A DNA stretch of 64,000 nt from Gymnogyps californianus. Lineage: Eukaryota > Chordata > Aves > Accipitriformes > Cathartidae. Below are positions 35,501 to 45,640 of this stretch, in pieces. The notes beneath the pieces were generated by a model, which was not told where the DNA came from, did not search any database, and worked only from the letters and a program-made list of their open reading frames with translations. Positions within the stretch are counted from its first letter, which is position 1; every line of letters begins with the position of its first letter. The position numbers were made by a program, and so were the translations under genes. Location: contig NC_059471.1 in NCBI RefSeq assembly GCF_018139145.2, positions 85,148,520 through 85,212,519 of the forward strand. The letters are read 5' to 3'.

Positions 35501-37441
35501 AGCAGACTGTCAGAAATACTCCAGAATAAAGTAGCCCTGAGTTCGTAATATCCAGACCTTTGGGGGGGGGATATCCTTTGAAAATGCAGGAGTCATTAAT
35601 TCGTCATCAAGGGTAGAGGAAAAAAGGTGGAGAGGTGATGGAGAACTTGTTACCACCAACCGTCTCTTCCCTTTTGTGGAGAAAGTTCCAACAGCAAATT
35701 ACACTAACCCAGAAAAAAGAAGGAACCAAATGTGCTAAAAAGCACTGCTTTCCACTTGCAAAAAATTCTGTTTAGTACATGTTTATGGAACTTGTCTTGG
35801 ATGCTCTAAAAATAGCCTTGCAGGAGCGAGTCTCCAACTCCCTCCAGGAAACCCTACACATTCCGAGCATAGAAGAGCAGTTTAATCCTGATTTTCACAA
35901 CAAAAAGAACAATTATTTTTAGCACTTTTAAAAATAGACTTCAGTTGGCCAGTGCTGAGTTGTCAAAGCAAGACATGGAAGATGTGTCACTTCACAGGAG
36001 TGTGGCACAAGTTGCCATATTCTGGATGACCAGAACATCTGACAAGAATATGGTGGTTCAGATATATCAAGAGGTGTTATGATAAAGATTTCAGGCAAGG
36101 CTTGCAGGGAAATGATAAGATGGAAAAAAAGAGCCTGAGGAACATCCTGACAGTGATGAAGGGTGAGACAGAGGAATGGGACATAGTAGGGAGCAGTGTT
36201 GAGCCTGTGCAAATGAGGGCAGAACCAGAGCATCATGCCTTCTCCTAGCTGAGGCGCCGGGATATCTTCAACAGGACAAATGTTGCACAGCCAGTTGGAA
36301 AGTTATAAGGAATATAATAGGATCTGGTTATGTCATGACAAAAGCCCAGTTAAAACCTGGTCCTAGTGAAATCAAAAGCCAATCTCTCGTGGACTTAGGT
36401 CACCCACAGTTCTGTCATCTGGACTCTGACAGCACTGTCTCCTGTGGTTTGTAGATGGGTCTTAGAGCACAAAGATTTCATAGGCATTCCTGTTGCCCAT
36501 TGAAATTCAGTAGATTTCCCAGATTTCCCATCTACTCGCCAGGTCATGAGCAGAGCTGCACACGCTAAAGCTTTTGCAAGGAAGTAAGGCGTGCTGGCAG
36601 CTGGCTTCTGCTAGCAGTACTAAAGCTCAGGTCAGAGTCTGGACTTAGTGCTGAATGCCTGACATACAACACTAGTTTACCTGGAAGGACCCACCAGAAG
36701 TTCACAGCCTAACAGAGCACAGCCTCAGCACTTGCTCCCTCCTCTGAGGGTTTAACTCCTATAATCACCTTGTTTTAACTGTCTCACACTTTGACTCCTC
36801 GTGCAGGCTCATCATCTGGGCTCCTCTGTGGTCAGTGGAAAGGAAGGATTTCCAGAGGGTCACTATTGCCTTTCTAAGATGTCAAAAAGCCTCATATACA
36901 TAGCTGAGAACATGGGGGAAGACAAAGGAAAGCAAGAGTTTCCTAAGCTGGCTTCGCTGATACAGAAAATAGGCCATGTAACTACAGTCCAATCCTTATT
37001 TAGGATGATCTGTATCATATATTTGTAGCTAGCTTTTCCCAAATATAAGTATCTCCAACGATGCTTCAGACAACTACCTTACTCATGTATACTTCCCACG
37101 CACCATTTTACTGATCTGCTCCAAAGGGTGCAGCTGGAAGATCTCAATTTGGCTGATATACCTTGAAAGTGATAGGATAGTGCTCATCTGTCAAACAAAG
37201 CTGGGAGAGAGATGAGATGCTTATCTCTTACAGACAAAACACCTGGCTGTCTGGCTTTGTGAATGCTAATTTTGCAAGCTAAAAAAAAAAAAAAACAAAC
37301 CAAAACCCCACCATTTTTCCCCAGAACTAAAATAAAAATATTTATATCACATTTCCATCAGCCTGTATTTCAGTTATATAGTATGCAACTTAAAATCCAT
37401 GGAAGAAGTGATGAAGAATTATCTTCTTTTTCAATGGTTCT
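32517..37441. other. Unique non-coding DNA, no gene recognised
   Basis: Only short anonymous frames. The 32990-33230 stretch (AAATTAGCAGGATTATAATT-type sequence) and the A-rich section 33735-33800 stand out slightly. A G8 run lies at about 35563-35570. A 15-A run at 37281-37295, followed by an A/C-rich segment, could be a retroposed tail, but no insert body is visible. Confidence 0.5.
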
Positions 37442-37491
37442 AAATATGTTTACTTAGTATTCACTTAAATATGTTTACTTAGTATTCACTT
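37442..37491 (+). repeat. Perfect 25-bp tandem duplication
   Basis: The 25-bp unit beginning AAATATGTTTACTTAGTATT occupies 37442-37466 and is repeated without any mismatch at 37467-37491. Perfect identity suggests a recent duplication by slippage or repair. The unit contains the forkhead-like TGTTTAC. Confidence 0.95.
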
Positions 37492-37818
37492 GTGGGCTTT
37501 TTCCCTTTTTTCTTTTTTTTGGTGTTTTGTTTTCAAGCATTTGTAGTCATATCATTCAAACTAGGCTGGCTACATAAAATCTCCCTTAATAATCTAAGTT
37601 GTCAAAACTAAGAGCATTTTGTAAAATATCAGCAGAGCCTCAAATTGAATAATGATGAAAATATTGAGGTGTATTTGGTCTGCTGTTGTAAACATGCCTT
37701 GCACATGACTCAGCAAGTGTAGTCTTTGTTATTCTTGCCTTCTGTTTTTCATGCAGTCCTTTGCTTCTGCTCCCCCAAGAAGATGGATTTTGATATGAAG
37801 TCTCTGAAAAGTACAGTG

Positions 37819-37855
37819 CCTTATAAAAATAGGACTTCCTTGTAAAAATAGGACT
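37819..37855 (+). repeat. 19-bp imperfect tandem duplication
   Basis: CCTTATAAAAATAGGACTT (37819-37837) is followed directly by CCTTGTAAAAATAGGACT (37838-37855). The copies differ by one base. It lies 330 bp from the perfect 25-bp duplication. Confidence 0.9.
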
Positions 37856-40800
37856 GACTTACTGAAACACAACTCTGTCCTAACTAATGTGGGTAAACAG
37901 AGATTCCTTTCCAGAGGGAAGCAGATCATATGGGGAAGAAACCCCCCTGCTTTCAGAAACGGGACATTTTCCCTTGCCAGTTAACATGCTATCACTTAAT
38001 GTGCTAATTGGAATTCATAAGGGGCTTTGTAGGCTTTGGCAATGCTCAGTTTCATACTTACTGATACTTTCAGCTGTAATGCTGGTAACTTCTCCACCAT
38101 CAGCTGTCAGTAAGATAGTTCAGTTTAGTGTACACATTTAATGGAAAAAATAGGGTTTTGTGACAGCTGCTGTTTGTGTTTCTCTCTTTGCTTCGCATTT
38201 AATGAGCAAAGACTCAGAAACCTCTGGTACAGAAGTAGCAAGCTGCAGTAGTCATTTAAACAGGAGTGAATAACACTGTCTCTGTTGGGCCACAAAGTCA
38301 CAGATGTTGATATTGCAGGTGGGAACAGAGATCTATAGCCAGAGCTGACTTGTACCTCAGGTTTAAACCAGCATCACACCTAAGGCTGAACATTAAAAAT
38401 CCCATTGGACTTTGCAGAAGCAGAAGGGTAATTCTTTGCCCTGAAAATAAACTGAACCCCTGAGTTCTTGCTGGGTTTGCCTGCCTGCTGACTGCACGGC
38501 CGCAGGGCTCGGTCCCTGGAGGCGCTGGGTGCACGCGCCTCTCTCAGCGGTGGTGTGGTTGATGAGCACTTGCTGTAACATGGAATTGGAGCCATGCTCT
38601 TCAAACATAGCTGTTTCCTTGCATCTTCCCAAAGTAGCTCATAAACAATTACTGCCAAAGTTTTGGGGGCTAGCTAAATATTAGATGTTTGTAAGCTCAA
38701 TTGCAAGCTAGAGGACGGCGGGCAGGAGGAACGTACGGTGGTACGCTAACAAGCGTCATTGTCAAACCACTCCGGCTTTGAAAGGGAACATTAAGGTATC
38801 ATTTACTCGGTGCCCTGGCTTCCTATAGAGCGCTGCTAATGAAAGACCTCTTTGTGTGTGCGGTCACTAACTACAGAGAGCAGTCAAAGACTTTATGGAC
38901 ATAACCATAAAAAAAAGAGCCTGTAGGCCAGAACCGATCCTACAATTAGCTCCTGTCTGTGTGAGTGGAAGCACCTGCTTTTGCTGCGGTGCCTTTCAAA
39001 ACCGGAGACTTTTAAACCTCTGTCTGCTCCAAGGATTGCTTTTTCCCTTGAGGGACTTGCCCGTGCTCCTGCGTTTGCACGTATTATGTACCAAGCTTGG
39101 TGGAAAACACTAAGAGAAAATTGCTACAGGAGGCAAAGACAGGCCTTGTATCTTCATGCAAATACCCATCCACTTGCAGAGGGCAGTGTTTTGGAGAGGG
39201 GCCATGCAGACTTTGCAGATGTGACTGACAATCCTACAGATCCATGGCCATACGACATGAGGTTTTAAACATCTGTCTCTGGCCTGTCCTTTTCCTTTCT
39301 GTACAAATGGTTTGGTTTGAAACTTTGTTCTTGTTGTTGACTCTCCTTGCTGTGCTAACAGCAGCCCATGACAGGAGCAGGAGGCGTTGAAACTGCTGCG
39401 GGCAGCTCATGGCACTGCATCGGGGCTGTGCCTCTCGGGCACGCTGCATTGCGTGGCTCAGGCGCCTCATTTGGGAGCTGCATTTCCCTCAGGATTCCAA
39501 GCAGAGAGCATGCTGATGCTCTGCAGCTCAAGGTGGCGTGTGTAGAAATGCTTGGGTTGTGAAACAGGGGGTTGTCAACCCTCAGTTGCATGTGTGTCTC
39601 AACACACACGAGAAAACAGCTAAACAAACGTTTACAATGAGAAATTATACATCTATTAAATATAAGTAAAATACATGCACGAGCCCATTTTTAAATGTGG
39701 CTATAATGCACACAAAGGTGACTGAAGAGAAATGAGTGTAAATTTGCAGATGCTTTTGGCTTTTCAGCTGTAGACATCTACTTTGATACAAATCTGTTTT
39801 CACGCTAAATAAATCAGTACCACGTCACACTTTCCTCATGTATCTGAATGTTTCAATTGTTTCAACAGCGTTCAGTAGATTTTCAAACCTCTGATATTGC
39901 TTAATAAATAGTGAGCTGCATGTTTAAAAAAAGTCAAATTGGTAGGAAAATCAACCTTGCCAAAAGATATCTCTTCTAAAAATCAGAATTAATTTTGAAT
40001 GTGTTGTCAGCTTACTGAGTTATTTTGCCTTTGACTGCCAGGAGAATTTAATTTTCCAGTTTCAAGTGAAATTCCTCTAATCAAATCAGGTGTGGGCCTT
40101 ATCATCAGATAATGCCATTCGTGGAAAAGATCTACCTATGTGTACAAGGCAAATCTCTGTCTAAAGGCACAGCATATAGCTAGGGCATAGTTAAATAGCA
40201 CATCTGCTATCACAGGTTCCCTTCCTTGCGTTCACCACTGGGCTTGCTGGACTGGCCTCAGCAGCAAACTCCTGGCTGCTTAAATACGCTGGGCAAGCTC
40301 GATTTCAAAGTTTAAATGTTTGAGGATAAAAATGGGATGAAAAACCCCACACACTTTGGCTTCATGGGAAAGGATCTTTTGTTTGCCATAGAGGATGCCT
40401 GAGCTTGGCAAAAGCTCAGCAGAATTAAAAGCAGACTTTCAAATTTGCATTACATTACAGCCCATCTGACTTTATGTTCATTTAAATGGATTTTTAAACA
40501 CATACTATAACCCACCTGTCAGTGAGGTGGTTATTTCGCAATTAAAAAAATTAAGCCACTCCAACAAGGTGGTCTTTTGCCTCCAACAACAAATCGGTAG
40601 TGGAAATGAGGGAAGAAAGAAGGCATTTATTGCCGTAATTGCCTAATGCAGTTGTTTATTTAGTTCCTGCGGTGCAGTGTGAATTAGAGGGCTGGTTGCT
40701 GACGGTTGTCAGTCAGGAGAGAGGAAGGAAAGACAGCTTTCCCAGCTGGTGGCCTTTCACCTCTGGGAACAGGAACTCGATCTGTCACAGGGTGCTTCTC

Positions 40801-43800
40801 TGCCTCTTAGTGTATAGATTGGCATCTACGCTTTGATGGGCAATCTTCAGGCAGGAGAAGCTTTGAATTAGGCAACCGAGAAGATTTAGGTCAGAGCTGA
40901 AGCAGTGGCAGAGTTTGCCAGAGGGATCTTGTATAGCTCAGAAATGGGCTAAGCTGGCGCGCACGAGCACTAAAATTAATACTCCAGAAAACTCAGGGTG
41001 TTGGAAATATCCAAGTTATGCAGTAGATGAGATTTTAAACAGCCCCTTAGAGTTTGGGAATGTATATAATCAGCATCATGAAAGAGAAACAAATCTGTAC
41101 ACCTTTTAAACATGTACAGCGGTGTAGATCCCACCGTAAGCCACATTATTCTGTATTTTCATAGTCTTCCAGTTATTCTCCCTTTGTTAGTTCATGTTCT
41201 TCTAAATTTTACCTGTGTATTTTCTTGAGGGCAGGCTTTGGTCTCTCCTTGCTAGGAGTAAGGGAAAGAGGGGTGGGGAAATACTCTTGGCAGATACTGC
41301 ATTGCAAAGGCTGAATTAAAAAGTCCCGAGCATTTTCTTTGTGAGAGAGTCTCCTTGTCAAGCTCAGAGGATGCTTTAAGCCCCCTGTGCTCCTTGCCTT
41401 GCCGAGCGGCTGCCTTGCTGGCAGAACAAACAGGCATGCCTGAAAGAGGGTTAAAAGACAGTAAGCCTGGGTATTTTCATTTTAAAGGAGTAATCAGGGT
41501 TTGTATTTTGCAGCTTACTTCCCTTAGTCAGACAGCTGACAGGCTGCTTGACCCTACTGCAGGCAGGATTGCAAAACCTCTGACTTCAAGAAAAAGCACT
41601 CTGTACCTTCTAAATACAGGCAAACTTGCAAAGAGACCGCAGCCATCCTGCCGCTGCAGTGGCTGTGCTAACGTCTTCTCTACAGAAAGGTTAGATCACC
41701 CATAAAGCCCGCCTAGTGAAAAATGGCATATTTCTTGAGAAACAGCATGATGCTGTCAGTGCTAATGTGGTCTCCATTTCTAAAAGCCAAGCAGCTTTGC
41801 AGAGCTCTTTGCCTGGGCACTGTAACCAAGTTTGTTGGCATTACGGAGTGGCAGGTCCCCGTGCTGAGCACCAGATAAACAGACTCGCAGGTTATGAGAT
41901 GGTCGTTGTATTTCCCCATCCCCTCTGCAGTGTTTTGTCCAACCGTGTCTGACTGTTTCAGCTCCTTCTCCACCACAACCCATTGATCTGTTGGATCGAA
42001 GCGGAAAACATTTCCAGAAATGAGCATGTCATCTACTACTGTTTGCTGAAAGGCATCCCTTCGCTCTAGAGGGAATTACAGCTTCCATCTGCTCCCTAAT
42101 ATGAAAAACATGTACGGGCCCCCATGCTGCAGAGTCACTGTGTTACCAAGCTGCGGAAACTCCTGGAGACTGGTGACTGTTGACATTTGATTCGAGGAAA
42201 TCAGGCTGCCACTCTGCAATTACTTCATTAGGCCCACAAATAATCAGATGAAGGGTGGTCTGAGATTTGAAAAGCTGGGCTGTTGGGACTTTGAAAGACA
42301 TCCAATTCTTCACATTCTCTTTTAGCTCTGTTTAGATTAAGTACAGCATGTGTTTGAAGTTAAAAAATGCCGAGTTCCAGTGGGGAAATGTTTTTAATGT
42401 GTATTCAAGTAGTACGCATGTTATCCACGTGGACAAACTGCCCCACGTCCTTCATCTCATGCATACGACGCCTGTTGAAAACCTAAGTGTGTGTCTGTGC
42501 AGATGTAGGAAGGACGTTTAGTGAGCAGGTCCCAGCTGGTTCATCTATGCGGGGTCAGGCTTGCCTTGGTGGAGTGGAAATGTTCAGCTTTATGTTGCTG
42601 TGCAGCGGATGGGGGACTTTGGTGCACTTTCAGGGGAGAGGTTGCTCCAGAACTGCAGGCTCTGAGCACTGATGGGACCCAGTTCAGTGCTACGGCAAAG
42701 CACTACAGAAGATAACCAGCACGGTGGGGTGCAGCCTGTCTGATGACAGAAGCTCTTTTGGCACTGCAAGCCCCTTAGCTGTGCACCCAGACACCTCTGG
42801 GACCATACGCTCCTCGCAGGAGGAACTTCCCTACGAGACCTTGGGCTGTGATTCCCCCCAGAAACTTGGTGTCCAGGACCCCCGTCTGCATGAAGAAGCA
42901 ACCCCTGGAGTGGGAGAGAGACCGAGAGAAGAATTTTTGGCCAAGCATTGGCTTGGTGGCTGTAAGAAAGAGATCTGAAGGGAAGAGAGATGAGGGGTTC
43001 CTTCATGCCATACACTTCCTCCGTCCATGCATCTCTGTCCCCGTCACTCACAAGTGCCCCTCTCTGCCTCTGCCAGGTTATTCGTGGCATGAAGTGGTTT
43101 TCTGGTGTCTAGGGCTTTAAGACAGGAGCTCCACAGCAAATAAAGGAATTAGTATAATGAGGAAAGGCCACTGTTTGACCTAATAACTGTACAATTAGTA
43201 ATACTAAGAAGCAGATGAGGGCAGGCTTCTTGTTTGGCTGTAATCTTTTGGCATATCGTGTTTTAATTACAGACCGTGCTACCATCTGGAATATTAATCA
43301 TCTCTTACTGTCATTCTTCTTGATTATTTTGTCCAGTGAGAATGAAGTACACTTTCCTTTGTAGTTGTTTTATTATTTTTTTTTAACTGGCTACATTATT
43401 TTGAAATACACTGTACTTGTTATGGGAGATTGTGCTTAAGTCAAACCCTGGTAACCAGAACTAAATTATTTGCTCTTAGTTCCATACATGAAAAGAAATG
43501 TCAGGGTTTTTTTAAATTAAATTCAAAACTCATTCATTTTCTTTAGCTTTGTTTCACATTCTTTGCAGTTACTAATTTCATTACGCATAGACACAACCAA
43601 CCAGAAATAGTTAATTTTTAGAAAATACGTCAGTGAAGCGATTTCACTAACAATTTGAGAAGGAAGAAAGATCGTAATTTTTGTTTTTGTTAATTAAGCA
43701 CTTGCTAAGAACTTAGTACCACGAGGGGGGATTGTGTAACTAGACAGCAATTAGAAAGAGAAATGAAATTGCTTGAAATAGGATGAGACATTGCAAGTGA

Positions 43801-44294
43801 AATCTTGTCTCTGAAACCAAACTGAGTTTGATTGTGGGTTCTCTATTGCTGATGTTATATAGATATTCATTTTTCCTGAACATTTAGCTGAAATTCATCA
43901 AACTGCAGTACACTCTTGAGAACACTGATACCAGAGTCTAGAATCAAACTATATATATCTGTATATTAAATGGGGTTTTGCTTTTGCAGAACAAAACTCA
44001 GGACATCTCTGTGTGAAATTTTTTTTCCCATGCTGACTTGGGCAAATCCCTTTAAATCTCCGTGCCTTAATTTCCCTGAAAGATCAGTGAATAATGCCTG
44101 CTATTGGGAGGAGCAGAGACATTACCATGTGTTTTGAGATCTTTAACTAATTTTTTTCTCTAGGCAAAAAATAATCCTTTTGTGTTCACTTTATTCTGTA
44201 TCTGGTTGGTGCTTACACAGATGGCAAAGTCTGCCACTTTGGACTGGCTCTGCAACTTGCGTCGCTGGCTTATTGCATCTGGTCTTTTCTTTTT
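37856..44294. other. Unique DNA with two AT-rich ORF-poor stretches
   Basis: 39628-40638 and 43121-44179 each run about 1 kb without a 60-codon frame on either strand and are AT-rich. The first contains a near-palindromic CCACCTGTCAGTGAGGTGG E-box pair at about 40513-40531 and several TAATT/ATTA motifs. The second is rich in TTAATTA-type motifs. Either could hold conserved regulatory elements. The GC-richer parts between them carry overlapping anonymous frames up to 166 codons (42590-43090 on -), none recognisable. Confidence 0.45.
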
Positions 44295-44344
44295 CCTTTC
44301 CTTTCCTTTCCTTGCCTTGCCTTGCCTTGCCTTGCCTTGCCTTG
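44295..44344 (+). repeat. Compound pentanucleotide array (CCTTT)3(CCTTG)7
   Basis: Three perfect CCTTT units (44295-44309) change without a break in register to seven perfect CCTTG units (44310-44344). The shared frame shows that a T-to-G change arose in one unit and then spread by slippage or unequal exchange. Upstream is further T/C-rich sequence. Confidence 0.95.
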
Positions 44345-45339
44345 CCTTTTCTATTTTTACTTATTATTAGGAAGGCTCCTTTCTGAAACACCAGTCAAGG
44401 AATTTGGAGGTGACACTGTCTTGGGAAGAACTGGAAAAGCCAGTGAGAACCATGAGCAGTACTGAACAGGGAGGCAGGCAGGCCTTGCCAGGTTGGAAAA
44501 ATGAGCAGAAAATAACAAAGTGAGATTTGACTTGTTAAAACACAAGTTTAAGCTCTAGGGAAAAACATGAAACGTGGTTTTGATGTTTTGAAGTGGAACA
44601 CAGTTGCGCTAAAGGAGCATGTGGGAAGGTGGGCAGCACTTCACTGACTGGCTTCAAAGAAGGTTTAAAACGTAAGGTGTTATGGAGAGACTTCAGGTCC
44701 CAGGGAAGGAGACAGTAATTCCTGTCTCCATGAGACTCAATCTGTAACTGGAATTTTGCGATTGGTTCTGATCCCTCAGTTGCCTGAAAAATAGAGGTAA
44801 TTTGGCTACAGTTCAGTAAAGGGCAACAAAGATGGAGCTGGAAGGTTGCTAGACTGTCAGTTGTGCTTTGCAAGAAGTAAACCTGGCTTGCTTGGCAGTG
44901 CCACAGCCGAGGAGGAGATGCAATAGTCTGCACCTGTAGAACATGTAAAGACTAAGGCAGGAGAAGAATTACTCACAGTAGTAACCACCAACTCTTCAAA
45001 GGGAAAAACGTCCTGATTTTTCCTGTGCTGTGCAATAATTTCCAAATGGAATGGTAAAGATAGGATTGTTGGAGTGGTTCACATCAAACCGAAGGAAATC
45101 AGTGTGCATAGAGCCTCTTAGGCCAGTACCATCTCTGGTTTACTCCACTGAAAATACTAGAGCAGCTCCAGGCTCAATGGACAAAACCCTGCGTGAGCAT
45201 ACGTGCGTGAGTCACAGCTTGACGCATTTTCTCTGCTATTTATGGCAGAAGAGCCTGCCACACCTGCCGTAGCCTGCATGCTGTTTATGGCCGTATTTTG
45301 GATAGCAGTGGCATCCATGTATACGTGACTGTGTTTCCG
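44345..45339. other. Unique non-coding DNA upstream of the CpG island
   Basis: About 1 kb of mixed composition. The longest frame is 132 codons (44535-44933 on -) and has no recognisable motif. No splice-bounded candidate and no repeat stands out. CpG density rises only at the right-hand end. Confidence 0.5.
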
Positions 45340-45640
45340 TGTGAAATTTGGGCGGTGGGTGGGAGCCAGCTGCCTTTGCTCCAGCGGACGGGCAGAGCTG
45401 CGGTTGCAGCAGCAGCGGCGAGACCTGCCTGCTCTCGCCCGCCGCACGCACGGCCCACGTTTGGCGCGTGTTCGGCTGCAGCGAGGCCGCGTGCCCGGGC
45501 AGTCTCGCCGCGTGCCCCATGCTTGGAGGGGAGGAGGTGGTGGGGTGGGCCGCACAGGGGGCAGCGAGGGGCCCCGCTCCTCCCCGACCCACGTCCCGGA
45601 TGCCAGAGGTCGGTCCAGGAGGGCGCTCCCCATGGTCCCC
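45340..45640. promoter_or_regulatory. CpG island
   Basis: This is the only clear CpG island in the window. By eye, 45361-45600 contains about 27 CpG dinucleotides in 240 bp with roughly 70% G+C. The flanking kilobases have few. Such islands in vertebrates usually mark a promoter, an orphan promoter or a strong developmental enhancer. Overlapping long open frames on both strands here (up to 251 codons at 45298-46053 on +) are what GC-rich, stop-poor DNA gives and have no recognisable protein sequence. No TATA box is evident. Direction of any transcription cannot be told. Confidence 0.7.
45542..45571 (+). other. Canonical G-quadruplex motif in the CpG island
   Basis: Four G-runs (GGGG, GGG, GGGGG, GGGG) are separated by loops of 1, 7 and 6 nt, which meets the G3+N1-7 rule. 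It lies inside the CpG island, the typical setting for promoter G-quadruplexes. Folding is inferred from the rule only. Confidence 0.7.

Noticed and set aside
37281..37296. 15-A run as a retroposon tail
   Set aside because: No retroposed body, target-site duplication or gene-like sequence lies upstream. Similar A-runs at 33770 and 50341 also stand alone.
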